A stretch of DNA of 64,000 bases from Actinomucor elegans (Eukaryota > Mucoromycota > Mucoromycetes > Mucorales > Mucoraceae), in NCBI GenBank assembly GCA_026027325.1, contig JAMSLZ010000003.1, forward strand, positions 3,038,001-3,102,000. The letters are read 5' to 3'. The first letter of the stretch is position 1, and every line of letters starts with the position of its first letter. Position numbers and translations under genes: made by a program. A model generated the notes under the pieces. The model had not been told where the DNA came from and ran no database searches. It saw only the letters and a list, made by a program, of their open reading frames with translations. This document shows, one piece after another, positions 1-12,541 of the stretch.

Positions 1-123
1 AGTAGTCCAATATGAAGATCTTTTCTTGATTGATGAGAGTAGAAGCATGCTTTTTCTTTTTGATTCTGAGTGGTTGGTAAGAGGTCGAGGTATGGAGAAA
101 GAGGAGGAATAATAAAGCATCTA

Positions 124-840
124 TTATAGAGGTCGACTGGATGGTGTAGTGGAACGACGATACATATTAGGATTATTTCTAGTCAAGGCGTCGTTGTTAT
201 GAAGTACATGAGATAAGAAATAAGCCTTTTCGCTGCTTAGAATTGCATCCAATTTCGCTTGGATTTCAGGATCTTCACTGTAGTTTCTACTTGTTCTTCG
301 AGCTGGTATATTATCCACGACTGGAATATGCAATTGCTGTGGAGATGACAAGGCAGAAGAAGAAGAGGAGGGCTGCCAACTGGCTGATCTTGATAGAGAA
401 GAAGTTGAATTTGATGCATCAGGGATTGGCGCTAGTTGACTAACATAATATGACCTTCTTTTGTCAGGTATTACAGTATTGTTGGTATCGATATCTTGGA
501 ATTGGTTATGAAATGGCGTATACAAGTGGCTTTGACGACGGTTTGGTATTTGGATTTGAGAGTCACTCTCAGTAACCACTATTGGTAACAAGTATTTGTT
601 TGATCCTTCATGCGCAGGTGCTGTTGTAGGGGCTGAATGAGAAGTCTTCATGTAATGTTCTGACAGGTTTGCAGGGACATGACTATTATTAGTATGCCTG
701 GCTTCATCTACTGTGGCTGATGAGGATGAAGCATGATTGTTTTCTTGGCGATTAAATAGCCAGGACAAGAGGGACGATCTTGGGCGACTTTTGGTATTGT
801 CAGGCTTTTGGGTTGATGCAGGTATAACTTTTCGCTGCAT
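124..840 (-). CDS. Unknown Ser/Thr/Asn-rich protein
   Basis: A single-exon frame of 238 codons opens with an ATG at 838-840 and ends at a TAA at 124-126. The protein is basic at its N terminus (MQRKVIPAS, then PRSSLLSWLF) and largely low-complexity: Ser-rich stretches lie around residues 39-45 and 145-170, and RRxS-type basic/serine patches recur (RRQSHLY, RRSYY, RRTSRNY). Such patches resemble basophilic kinase sites, but that is inference. There is no signal peptide, membrane segment or recognised domain. A short predicted helix near residue 195 (EIQAKLDAILSSEKAYF) is the only structured-looking part. I do not recognise the family. Codon pattern and length argue that it is a real gene; its regulation is not visible. 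Confidence 0.6.
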   Translation of the reverse strand: MQRKVIPASTQKPDNTKSRPRSSLLSWLFNRQENNHASSSSATVDEARHTNNSHVPANLSEHYMKTSHSAPTTAPAHEGSNKYLLPIVVTESDSQIQIPNRRQSHLYTPFHNQFQDIDTNNTVIPDKRRSYYVSQLAPIPDASNSTSSLSRSASWQPSSSSSALSSPQQLHIPVVDNIPARRTSRNYSEDPEIQAKLDAILSSEKAYFLSHVLHNNDALTRNNPNMYRRSTTPSSRPL

Positions 841-1754
841 TTTATTCCAGAACTGACGTTATACCTGATAATAAGAAAAATACTTCAAGTAATAACGAAA
901 AAAGAAGAAAAAAAAAAAAAAAAAAAAAAGAGTTGCAGAAGGTATTGAATCAACAAGTTATTCTTATTGTTAATACTTTTTGATCACAGGAAATCTATTA
1001 TTACCGCCTATATTTTAACCGTATTGTACGACTTAGGGCTGTAGTGGCTATGTAGGTAACAGGGAACGCCTCAATCACAAAAGCTAAATATAGACTTAGT
1101 TACACGCATGCTACAATTAGGTATGGCTAAGCCTAGTTACATGTTACACAATATATTTTTGTAATAAATAAGCTGTTTTACCGAAATGCCAAGAAGCCCT
1201 TTTCCTTCTTGATTCTGCAGATTTCAAAAGTAGCGCCTAGAAACAAAAAGGGGAAAGAGAAAGAGAGAAAATGAAAGAAAGAATATCACTCAAGCAGTAC
1301 TATTTGTTGAAGCACTAGCTATTAAATTTACGAACATAACTAGTATTCGTGTTTCACTGGCTTCTAGATATATATATATATATATATGCAAACTAGTGAA
1401 TTTTAAGCACAGGTATGCAACTTCTATTTGCAAGCTCTTTCTAATCAATCCAGCACATCTAGCAGACATATAAAATATAATTGTCTTGGTGCTATACTTG
1501 CTCATTACGGAGAGATTCCGGATAAAAATGTATTAATAGACCAAAGATGTCATTTTGGTTGGAACAAGTTACACATTAGATTATTTTAAGCAGCGTGATT
1601 AGGTTAGCATGGAATTGATCCCAGTTAAACATCATCTTTGATTTGGTAAGGCTGATAATATTTCTATTGTATCACAACTTAATAATGATTTGAATTCATA
1701 ATTGAACGCAAGCGTATCTTTTTTTTTTTGAGTTCAGTAGATATACCGTACGGA

Positions 1755-1805
1755 ATCGATGGTTTATCTAATTTGGGCATGTACTACTGAATCAGATGCG
1801 AAGTC
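1755..1805 (-). repeat. Partial copy of dispersed intergenic repeat
   Basis: Read on the minus strand, this stretch has the TCGCATCTGATT core followed by GTAGTACATG, matching the central third of the repeat family described at 30.6 kb and 54.1 kb. The outer arms are not clear, so this is a weak copy. Confidence 0.35.
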
Positions 1806-2366
1806 TACGGAGCGAAAAATGGAAATGTTCCTCAGGCCTATTTTTTCATATTCTGCTGCACTTTCTACAGTGTCCATTACATTTGGAAGATGTATTCTCC
1901 AAGTAGCATAAATGTGTCCTGTATAATAGTATTAGAATATATTTTTATTTTTTATTTTCTTGAGTATATAGTTGTACTAAAGTTATATATCATTTTGTGA
2001 AGTTGAAAAATTGACATTTCATTTTTACAGATTTATAGGAATGAAACCTGTCATGTGTACCTATTGATGCTCTACAAGCTTTGTTAATGTACTATACAAA
2101 ACTCGAGCCAAGGACGTTTTTGAGATCAAAGAAAATTTCATAATACCCAAAGCATTATTGACCATAATGTGCTCCTGATCTTGATATCTGGTAATGAAAA
2201 CCTACATGATGAATTCACGTTTGAAAACGACTGCTATGATCTTAAAATCGATATTTTAATCAAGAACCAAAGTCATTATTGTTACTTGAAAAATTGTAAT
2301 GCAAGTTTCAGCGATAAACTGTTGCATGATGGAAGAACATTTTTTTATTAAACATATTTTCTATAA

Positions 2367-2540
2367 AAGACTGTTTGCATAGATTATTTTTGTCAAACAT
2401 CTTACATAAATTGGAGAAATACTGATGCAGTTAAGCCATACCGAAAAGCATACACTGATCAAGAGCTTAGAGAGCTTGCAGGTTTAATGCATAAGGATAA
2501 GAGTGATAATTCAACATTCAAAGGTTCCTGGCAAGATTGA
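2367..2540 (+). pseudogene. Coding-like fragment, possible gene relic
   Basis: An open stretch of 57 codons without a start Met ends at TGA 2538-2540. Its composition is protein-like rather than random AT-rich translation; it includes YINWRNTDAV, KPYRKAYTDQELRELAGLM and STFKGSW. The second segment reads like a charged helical DNA-binding-type segment, but I cannot assign a family. Nothing upstream or downstream completes a gene. It may be an exon relic of a decayed gene or mobile element. Confidence 0.25.
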
Positions 2541-3071
2541 ACTGGTTAAAAATTGATTACAACTAAAACAAAAAATAGCAAATCAACCAAGACAGCCAAC
2601 ACATTTCGAGGTTCACAAGCAGCTTTAACACATTCGAAATCAATACGTGCTTAGCTGCAAGTATCAAATATAACAAAACAGACATTCATGCTAATATCGT
2701 AGACTTATTTATAAGGGTCACTGAATCCGCGACAAGGAGAAGAGAGACAAGAGGATAATGCCATAAGAAGCGAAGGAAATAATCGCGCAGATACAATAGT
2801 TTTGGGAATTAGTGTTTTAACTACAAAGATAAGACATCAGCATTTTCTTGCCTCGATTAGCTGAGCAAGATGATATGACATCAAATTACTTTAGCGAAAA
2901 AAATATTCTAGTTTATAACCAACATGATAAGCCTAGAAAATTAATGTAAACATCCTGTGTTGAAATTGGCACTTGTAACTAGTCAAGAAATAACAGCCTT
3001 ATGACGACCGAGGCAGTCGAGTTTATATAAATACTTATTATCTTCAATCGCTTGAAGGACGCCTTGGCCTA

Positions 3072-4046
3072 ATGGTTTCGGAACCCCTTTTGAAACGCCT
3101 GGATGATGCTCCAGGTATGGCTTCTCTCAAGCAGGAGCTCATTAGTCGAACAGTTTCTGTATCAAGAGTTTTAGACTGTCTAACTCCTGCGGTTCATGAA
3201 ATTTTCAAAAACAACGTCAAGAATGATCAATTTTGGACTTTTGCATCTGCCATCAATATAGATTTGCTAAAAGGATTAATGAAATAATCCCTAACAAAGT
3301 ATATATAAATAGCTGAGACCAGCTTCAATGCATATCGTGTCTATAGGATAAATATATAATCATTTTCACTAACTTTGCATTCTAAAGAGTGCAAGGATCG
3401 AGGATGAAAATTTGGAAAAAAAAAAACTGCTGCTGGGTATTGCCATTTGCAAGAGAAAATTAGAATTACTGCAGTCTGACAATGAACCCAGACCTGAATT
3501 ACTTTAAACACTTGACGTGATTGCTGCAATCTCCAACAATTTCTTAGACAAACCTTGTACTTTAAAAAAAAACACGAAAAAGGAGCAAGTGAGGTCACTT
3601 TTTATTGAAAATTTGAACAGATCATAGATATAGTTTTGAGAGACAGTGAGCTGATAATTGATAAGTACAGATTAGATTCATCTACAAAACATCAAATAAA
3701 AGCTAACCATTGTATTAATAATGAGGAGCATGTTTGCCAGGTATCTAAAGAGATAACCAACAATAAGAAGTGATTCGATGGTGGAAGTAAGAAGCAAACT
3801 GGTGCCTTTGGACATTGCATTGGTCTCATCATGGTCAGTTGCGAGGTAGAGTTCTGTACAAATAAGGAGAAGAACGACACTATACCTATTTCTACGGCAA
3901 TAAGGCAGAACTCCAAGAACATTCGATTGAATATGGCTACAGTCTCTAGTTTATTTAGTAACCCCATTCAAGAAAAGATTCGTAATCAAGTGCTCTGTGT
4001 AGGAATGGATTGGACAACTGGTGTATGCAGGAGAAGACAGAACTAG
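3072..4046 (+). pseudogene. Decayed gene relic in several frames
   Basis: A 71-codon frame at 3072-3287 (MVSEPLLKRLDD ... NIDLLKGLMK) has normal protein-like composition. After a region riddled with stops, a second 71-codon frame at 3831-4046 reads CEVEFCTNKEKND, then IRQNSKNIRLNMATVSSLF and CVGMDWTTG. Between them, short protein-like pieces such as LTMNPDLNYFKHLT are broken by stops. The second block loosely resembles a family of unknown proteins, common in Mucorales genomes, that carry a QQSKNxRxN...MDWxG pattern. That comparison is from memory and weak. The pieces together look like one gene broken by stops and frameshifts. Confidence 0.3.
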
Positions 4047-7000
4047 TGGAAACACAAGTAATGTAAAGAATTCGCCAAACACGTTTCTTACTTTCCCACA
4101 TAAATGTCGCACGGCAGTTATAAAATATGATGATCTTTTTGAAGTGTATGATTAGGTTTGGACATTGAGCTTTATAGAGCTAATAAATGGTATTACTCTT
4201 TGTAAATGATGGAATATGTGCTCTGTTTATGTACATTGTAAAATATGGGGACAGCTTAATTACGATGAGCCTACAAAACATTGTATTCAAAAGACTAGGA
4301 AGGTTGAAAATGGTCCATTATGCGTTCTAATTGGTTTGGTATAATGCAATGTAAAAGTTATGAGATTTTGCACAATTTGGTACATGTCCTTGATAAATCT
4401 TGTCATAGTTGATCGGAATTGCTATTCGTCGGAAACAACTCAAGATGGACAGTATCCCTAATCTGGTAGTTCGATTAAACGCGCACTGCAGATGACAATC
4501 GTGTGTATGTTGACCGGTTTAAGGTGCAGCTTTTCAAGAGGATATTCACTAGCTATATAGTAATATCACTAATATACAAAAATTGACTTTCCAGTACTAA
4601 CCTTGTTGTTCTCCTGAATGAAGACGCAACAGGTTTGACAACCAAAATATATCCATTAAAGAAAGTTACAATAATAAGTACATCAAAGTATGACCCATGT
4701 ATCGTACCTCCTCCTATTTAACCTCGCTTATCATTAATCATTGTCTATATGTTAAGACATATGTTTATATCATAACCCAACTATCTCCTTTGTTAATTTA
4801 ATTAATAAAAATCTTTATGGCTAATTCTTGAACTTTTGTTCATTTATCTATTATAAAATATAGCCACACATCTAGCATGGTTCTATCTAATTATAGACTT
4901 TTATCAGTTACAACTGAATTAATCGCTCGATAAAACCTGAATTGATAGGGATTTCTGTAAATCATTAAACCTATTTTGCATAAATTGCAAGTAATCTATT
5001 ATTTTCAGTCATTGATTTATAGTATATTCGTTGCATTGTAGTAAATAGAAAACCTAAAAGATGTACATGGTAGTTTTTATTTTTTTTAAGCATACTGTAC
5101 GTATCCGATGCGATATTTGACATGAATGACAAGATTTATATATAAATCTAGTTTGCATGAAATGAATGTAGTTTCCAGTCTATCGCTAAAATACAACATA
5201 CCCAAATTATTTCTACCAAATAAAAGTTTTAAAAAATGCAGTAATTCACTCTGAATGTACAACAGTTAGTAGATGAGGCGTTAGGCTGGTGCTGGTCGAG
5301 AAATGTAAGTGTATCTGTCAAACATAGCCCAGCTCCATAATAAACTCCAGGGGTGTGTCTTTAGACCCAAATTTTTCGAAAGCTATTTATTTTTGTAGGG
5401 GGCCTTCACAAGTTACGAGACTTGGTATAATTATGCGCAAGTTCAATATATAACTGAGTATGTGTTAAATTACTTTTTTTTCTTGATATAAAACGCATAA
5501 ATTATTATTGTATTTCTAAAATAGACATGTATTAATTGAAGAAGTACCAACCAATCTTTAGAATACCAAACGAGCACTTCAATTCTTCACCAACTTGATT
5601 AATACAAGTTGGTTATATCAACAGTTGTTTGTTATTGAAAATAGTACATAGTGTATCCTTAAAAAAGATAATACTATTGAGCAGGCAGCTGACACCAACG
5701 TCTCTGCGACATCTGCACTTCCAGTAGAGGCCTAGATATTATAAGAAGCCTAGTCTCTAGGACATGTGCCTGGTTGTAAAAAGGAGCAAATCATCCTTGT
5801 ACCTATTTGTTAACGTATATATTTTTTTTAACAACGGAAATTGTGGCAAAACCATTCCATAAAGGTTAGGTATATCGGCTACTTTTAAAAAATGTTTCCC
5901 GAGAATAACCGCGTGGAGGCTTGCCTTTTACATTTCCAAATACATATAATATGTAGTATGTTTGTCTGTTGAGGAGGATCGTACATGTAGTACACAAAGT
6001 AGGATGAAAGAATAGAGTGAAATTTGATCTCTTTCTATCTTCAAAGGAAGGAGAAACATAGTAAGGTGAGTGACCAAAAGGGAGTCATCTCCTACTTTTA
6101 GATAACGTTTGAAACAAACAGTTACAATAAAGGGCCGAATCCTGCCACTGATCGCCATCTTAGAGGCCGGGCCTGGAATCAATGTTTCAAAAGAATTTGT
6201 CTGCTTAACTTTTTTCACATGCAAAGCCCTTGAAACATGCTTTATAATGCCATTATGTAATTACACCCGAACGGGTTCATTGCGAACGTTGTCACATTAG
6301 TTTATGGGCAGATTTAATTGAATTTAAGACATGTACACTGTCGCAGAAGGCTTTGTAATAGAATAAGAGGACGATATCCCGAGAAATAACACGTCATTTT
6401 GCGTCAGTGATCAAGCATTAAAGCGCATACTGAAGTGTGTGCTTTGGATGTTGGTCATAAAAGCTAGGAAAATGAAGCATGTATTTTATTCTTTAGCCAA
6501 GTCCAGATACTACAGACACTGATAGGCCATTTCGTCGTGATACATTTGTTGGATAAAGTATTTATTTTTCCACAGTCAAAATTTTCTGATCTGCCAGCTG
6601 AACGAGATCAAAATATAAATTATTATGGAAAAGCTTACAGAAATGAAAGACAATACTCAAGGTAAGAAAGCATCCAAGTAGAAGGGTGATATATAAGCTA
6701 GAGTATACTTTGTATTAGATTTGATTCAACGTATTGAAAAAGTTAAAAAAAAAAGTCTGTCTTGTCGTTTTTTGCTATAAAGGATTCTCGATCAATTGTA
6801 AAGATATTGGAGAATTTTCAAGGTAAAAACTGTAATGTAAAAGATGCTATTTTTTTGGGTGTCTTTGGCGGAACGCATAGCAAGTTGGAAAAAATTGCCA
6901 CAGATAATTTATCATACATATTCAAAGTCAAGATATGAGAGATATAAGGAATCCTAAAGCACCCATTGCAATTGAAAATGATTGAGTTTTTTTTTTAGGA

Positions 7001-7704
7001 TTAAAGAAACTATAACAATTATTTTCTTCAAGATATAATAAAGATATAGATGCTATTCATTCTATTACCGAACTCTGATTAGTATATTATTTATATGCTC
7101 TTAACTACCTCCTCATCATACTGTATATAAAAGTATACGCCAGATGGGCTGCGAGATGTACCAGACTTGCAATGTAACTTTGTTCACTTGTTTTACATTA
7201 ATTTTGAGTGCCATAGGCTATAGTAGTGGATAGTATTAGTAGCAATTACTCACAGGGCAGTAATTTCATTGGACATCGGGATTTGCATTCGTTCTTATCA
7301 TCTTCATGTTACGTTCGACAGTAAACTTCAAAAATAAAACCATGCCAATGAAAAATCAAGATAAGGCTTTAATTACCGGGAAATATATAGGAAAGAGCAT
7401 GCTTCATTTGATGAATAAGTTTTCTTCCAGGACCCTATATTCACGTGGCAGTGCGCTAGAGAGCTCCGATTATATAGTGATTTATTCTTTGGAACAATAT
7501 TTTTCCTTTGGTGTGTTTATACGAAACCTGTACTATTTGAAAGAGAAGCTATAGATTTATATTTTTCATCAAGCATTGAATATGCTTGTTAGCGTTTTCT
7601 TTTTCTTTTCATTGTCTAATTTCAAAGTCTATGAATAAATTATTGGGCCACTGGACTGTAAAAATTTTTAATATGTCATCAGAAAAAAAAAAAATTGGCA
7701 TGAC

Positions 7705-7785
7705 GCTAGATCTCTCGGCCAATCTCGGTCTAATGTTGCATGAGGTTCATATTCCATGTTCAAATGAGTTGCTGCATCTGGAAAA
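7705..7785 (+). repeat. Dispersed intergenic repeat, single copy
   Basis: The copy shows CTAGATCTCTCGGCC, then TCTCGGTCTAATGTTGCAT, CCATGTTCAAATGAG and TTGCTGCATCT, in the same order and spacing as copies at 16.8, 28.8, 31.0 and 54.3 kb. It overlaps no supported gene. Confidence 0.7.
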
Positions 7786-9142
7786 TTTTAGGATCTATTG
7801 AATAAAGTTGATTGCATTAGATGAATTGCAAACTCATCTATTTATAATTTTTGTTAGCTGCATAGATAACCCTGATCTTCCAGAACTTCCATAGATACGA
7901 TTATATAATAAAAGTATGCTGGATCAATGACAATACTTTTTGTACCGAGAGCCAAGTGATTTGATCCAACTCAGAGTACAGAAAAAGATTTTTTCTGCAA
8001 TGTCTAAACTAAAAGCCGTTAACTCGTGGTTTCGATTATTCTTCCGCACGATGCTCAGATTAAGTTGCAGCCATCATTTATTATATTTTTTTGACAGATT
8101 TTAGTCGGCATTACATTTCCTTTTAATATTATTAATAATGTGCTAACACGCTTTTTTTGTTCCATCGGTTCTACATTGGTCACTGCAATGCTTCATCTAT
8201 CAAATTCACGAGGTAGATCAGTATATTGAATAAATGCTAGAAGCAGGCTAAAAAGCTCAAAGGGTTTGATACAAAAAAAAAAGTCTACGTGAGAACGCAG
8301 TAACAATGATATCATGTTATGATGGAACACTCTGGTGCCATACGGAGCGTATTATCCGTATATTTCTTTGTCATCCTTGATAAATCCAACATCCCCAGAA
8401 AGTTTACTACTGCTATGCTTATCAAGAGAAACTTGGCTAATAAACGATTTGCTGAATCAGCCCTTTGCTTGCCGAGATTTTATCCTTTGTTCCATTTTTT
8501 TTTTTTTTTTTTTTTTTTGATAGATAGCGGAGCATACATTTGAGTAGTAAAAAGATGACAAAGGATCTAATGCTTATGTATCTTTATGAAATGATGTTTT
8601 TTTTTTAAAAAAAAATAACTGAGTTTATCATTTCTACGCTGAATAAGTCGAACGTGTCTTGCAGTTTTGCATTTGCAATTGTATGCAGGTTCAATAAGGT
8701 TTCAGAACTAGTACTATATTTAACTAGGCTGTGTTTTGCATTCGTCGGCATCGGTCAGCATTACGTTCCCGGGTTTTAAAAGGTGCTTTCGGTGTTTTCA
8801 TTAAACCGATTGTAAACATAGCCTGTCAGTCGTCTTTAATGAACCTCGGTAGGCGCGATTTGTAAGTACTTATGCTGTTGATACAGGGCGCTGGATCAAA
8901 ACAACTTGACACAAGGGAATCCCAATCTCGGGTACCTCCCACTTTTTTTTTGTTTTGTTTTTTGAAATACAGTTCGCCAATAATAAAAGTATGAATAATG
9001 TGTTTGAATATAATTATTTATTATTATTGTGATGATGATATTATACAGAGAGATGTTGTGATTATATAGGTATATAAGGAAAGAGGTATAGAGCTAATTA
9101 TGGAAGGATTATATATATAGGAGTATAGAAAAGATGGGATGA

Positions 9143-9529
9143 TTAAATCAAGTAACCTTCCATAATATCAGTGCGAAGAATATCACGATTTCCATCTCTA
9201 TATCTAACCATCCAACGACCATCAGGCAATTTCACGTAAAAGTTTGAATAAGGGAACTCGTTTGTCTTGCAGTAAGTTGGACTGAAAGGTGGGATCATCA
9301 TTGGAGGACTAGCAGCTTCATTGTTCACCAATTGTTTTCTATGGCGTCTTTGAGAAGAACTGCGATCTGTTTTCACAGAGGATAGTGTGGAATTGCTGTA
9401 ATTGTCTGCACGAAAATCAGAAGAGCTACGCCTGCTGCTTTTATGAAATAAGTTACTGATCTTGGACCAGATAGAACGACTTGATTTAGTCGAGGAGCAT
9501 TGTGAAGACATGGAAAGAGAAGACTTCAT
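9143..9529 (-). CDS. Small Ser-rich protein with conserved-looking C terminus
   Basis: A single-exon gene of 128 codons, ATG at 9527-9529. The N-terminal two thirds is Ser/Arg/Lys-rich and probably disordered (SSLSMSSQCSS, HKSSRRSSSDF, RSSSQRRHRK). The last 35 residues look folded, with YVKLPDGRWMVRYRDGNRD followed by ILRTDIMEGYLI, resembling a short beta-hairpin unit. I do not recognise the family. A TATA-like box about 60-75 bp upstream and a tight TAA end support expression. It lies 168 bp from the 3' end of the mitochondrial IF2 gene on the same strand. Confidence 0.6.
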   Translation of the reverse strand: MKSSLSMSSQCSSTKSSRSIWSKISNLFHKSSRRSSSDFRADNYSNSTLSSVKTDRSSSQRRHRKQLVNNEAASPPMMIPPFSPTYCKTNEFPYSNFYVKLPDGRWMVRYRDGNRDILRTDIMEGYLI

Positions 9530-9590
9530 TTTTTTTTAAAGAAAAGATGTGTATATTAGAAAGAAATACAGGAATATTGCAAATTGTTAC

Positions 9591-9603
9591 GCGTATTTAT
9601 ATA
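9591..9603 (-). promoter_or_regulatory. TATA-like box upstream of the 9143-9529 gene
   Basis: On the minus strand the sequence reads TATATAAATACGC, 62-74 bp upstream of the ATG at 9529. A 25-nt T run (9606-9630) lies just upstream. Confidence 0.45.
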
Positions 9604-9697
9604 CATTTTTTTTTTTTTTTTTTTTTTTTTGGTGGTTAAATTTAGCACGCATCCGCCTGCAATAGGGGTTACAAAGTTCAATTGAGACGCCGTTTTA

Positions 9698-12541
9698 TTA
9701 TAACTTTTGCTTGGTCTCAATAGTTTGTACACTCTGAATGATGTCTCCAGCTTTGAAATCATTGAATCCTTCAAAAGACATACCACACTCCAAGCCTTTC
9801 TTTGCTTCTGTAATGTCTTTTTTCACTTGTCGAAGTGCGCTCAGCTCACCTAAAATAAACAATAAATAAGACTTGACGTCAAGATTGGCTCAGCCTTCTT
9901 TACCTTCCCAAACAGTTTCCTTATTACGTACGACTCGAACACGGCTATTTTTATGAATAGTGCCATTTGTCACACGGCAGCCGGCTACAGGGCGAGTCTC
10001 ACGTCCTTTTGTGTTGATATCAAATACTTGTAGCAACGCAGCTTCACCCACTACTTGGGTTGTAATGATCGGAGGAAGCATATCACCCAGTTGGTCTTTC
10101 ACGTCTTCTAGTAGCTTGTAGATGATTGAATAAGATTTAACCGGGACCCCAATCTTGCCAGCCTCGGCTTGGATACGCTTGTCAGCCTTTACATTAAACC
10201 CAATGACTTGGCCTTCACAGGCTGCGGCTAATTGAACATCACCCTCTGAAATATTACCAACACCACTATGTACCACCTTGACTCTGATCTGTTTGTTCTG
10301 AAGACCTGCAAGACAATCTACAACTGCCTCAACTGTACCACTTACATCACCTGTCAAAACAAATCAATACATTATTGGACAAACAACAAAAACGTGAGGT
10401 CACAATACCTTTGACGACTGCTCGGAGTTCAAGCATGTCTTTTTGAGCATCTTCACCCTTCTCTTCTTGTAAACTGGTTTGAATGGCACTCAATCGCTTG
10501 CCTAATGAGTCAGGCAGCGTTTCCGTAAGGCCTCTTTGATACATGTACATCTCTTTCTTGTAAGCCTTTTCGGCCATGCGTTCTTGTTCTAATTGCTCTC
10601 TTTGTTCTCTACGTTTATCGTTAATGACCTCCAAATCTCGGAGTTGTTGTTCTCTCTGATGTCGTGCTACGCGATTATCTACCACGGTCTTAGCCAAATT
10701 CTAATTTTACGAGTTTAATACTTTCTTTTTTAAAAAAAAAAAATACATTTTTTTTTTTTACCTCATCTGTAGCGGTCAACATCTCATCGCCTGCACTGGG
10801 CACATCTTTCCAGCCAATGACTTTGACAGGCATACCAGGAGTAGCTTCTTTTACAGGTTTGCCTTGATAGTCTGTCATGGATCGTACCTTACACCAAGTT
10901 TGCCCAGCCACAACAACAGAACCGGTTTTCAATGTACCTCGTTCTACAAGGATCGTAGCCACGTTACCTCTACCCTTTTCAATTTGTGACTCAATCACAA
11001 CACCTTCAGCGCCATTATTTCGCTCAGCTTTCAACTCCAATACCTCTGATAATGTAACAATCGTTTCTTCCAATTGATCAAGGTTTTTGCCTGTTAAACC
11101 TGATACTTCTACGCATGGCACATCACCACCGATTTCTTCTAAATGGACATTATAGCGTGCCAATTCTTGTTTCACACGCGCAGTGTCTACACCCGGCTTA
11201 TCACATTTATTAATAGCTACGACGATAGGCACGTTAGCTGCATGCGCGTGCTGAATCGCTTCTTGAGTTTGAGGCATTACACCATCATCCGCAGCTACCA
11301 CTAAAACAACAATATCTGTCACTTGGGCTCCTCTTTGTCGCATAGCAGAAAACGCAGCATGGCCAGGTGTATCCAAGAATGTAATTGTCTTTTGCGAAGG
11401 TAATTTTACTATCAAAGCGATTTAGTTATCAACAAAAAAAAAACAGCTTGGTTTGTTATGAAACTTACCAGAGAATGCGCCAATATGCTGAGTAATACCG
11501 CCTGCTTCTCCCGCGGCTACAGAAGTTTTACGAAGGGTATCCAACAATGTAGTTTTTCCGTGATCGACGTGGCCCATAATAGTGACAATTGGGGGCCGAT
11601 CCATTAACAAACTAGGATCTTCAGGCGCAGATCTATATTTTACTTATCAGTTCACCGTAGGCTTTTCATTCCTTTTTTTTTTTTTTGTTATTGTTCAATT
11701 TTTACCTCGGGAAAAGATCGAGCGATTGTCTTGAATCAACAATAGGATTCATATCTAACTGCATAGCGATAAGACTGGATTCTTCGGCATTCAACACTAA
11801 TCATGGACTCATTAGATGCATAATAATAATAGTAATAAGTGCTTTCAATATACATACTACGATCATGAGACGTGTTTTCCATCTCTAATTCCTCCATTGT
11901 TCTTATCAAACGATCTATAAAGTATTATTAGTATGATATTATATCATTATATCATTCTATATATTACCAATGCGAACACCCAAGACTCTGGACAAATTTG
12001 CTGCATTGATAATTTCTGGAATATACACATCCTTCATTTGGTTTTTCTGTGCTTGTTCCTTGGCTTTCTGCTTAGCTTTGCGAAGCGCAATCTGCTGACG
12101 TTCTTTTTCTTCTTCCTTTGCTAATGCCAATAATTCTTCTTCACGTTTTTTACGTTCGCTTCGTTGAGCCTGGGTCTCTCTTTTTGGCGGTTGCTTTGAG
12201 AACTTGTTGACGTGTCGTTCGTGCAATTTATGCGTTTCTCCAGCATGCTTCTCAGTGTGCTGATCTACAGGTTTTGTCCAATCTCTTCTAGGTGCGATGC
12301 GTTTGCCATTATTTGGAGCTTCTCTATTGTTTTGTGGCCGTTGAGGACGGTTCCAGTTGGTCTTGGTTAATCCTTTGACTTTCTTTTGTCCTCCCAGTGA
12401 GGGTTTACCAAGACCTTCGCCAGAGACTTTGACAGGTTCCTCTTTCAAGAGTCGATTGACAGTTGAAAAGTACATGGGTCTGCCCATCCAGTTGCGTTGA
12501 GTGGGCTGACGAAGCAATAATACAATCTGTCTTGAGCTCAT
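9698..12541 (-). CDS. IFM1: Mitochondrial translation initiation factor IF-2
   Basis: IF-2 is a GTPase that brings initiator tRNA to the mitoribosome. Eight exons on the minus strand (12541-11968, 11914-11858, 11796-11706, 11632-11469, 11408-10762, 10700-10409, 10350-9904, 9849-9698) give 807 residues. The chosen ATG starts an amphipathic, Arg-rich presequence ([13 protein letters not shown]...); an in-frame ATG 28 codons upstream gives a poorer one. A Lys/Glu-rich coiled linker covers about residues 110-170. The IF2 N-subdomain follows ([21 protein letters not shown]). The G domain has GHVDHGKT (G1), DTPGHAAF (G3) and NKCDKP (G4), and the C-terminal beta-barrel domains end with [20 protein letters not shown]. 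Introns are 49-73 nt. The 9850-9903 intron holds a CTTGACGTCAAG palindrome. Family assignment is firm. Confidence 0.95.

Larger units (their letters stand above)
841..9142. other. Gene-poor AT-rich intergenic tract (8.3 kb)
   Basis: No intact gene could be supported over 8.3 kb. The stretch contains A/T homopolymers (an A run near 908-929, a T run near 8499-8518), (TA)n at 1368-1387, decayed coding-like fragments (listed separately) and copies of the dispersed intergenic repeat. A relatively GC-richer patch near 8720-8945 has no open frame and no function I can name. The longest frames (for example 5928-6224 minus and 7306-7554 plus) show no recognisable domain and may be chance or relics. 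Confidence 0.6.

Noticed and set aside
3060..3095. Possible tRNA-like sequence (GCCTTGGCCTAATGG)
   Set aside because: It resembles a D-arm, but no acceptor stem, anticodon loop or GGTTCRANNCC T-arm follows at the right distance.
5928..6300. Overlapping frames on both strands near 6.1 kb
   Set aside because: Somewhat protein-like on the minus strand, but no domain, no start context and no partner exons; left as unexplained intergenic DNA.
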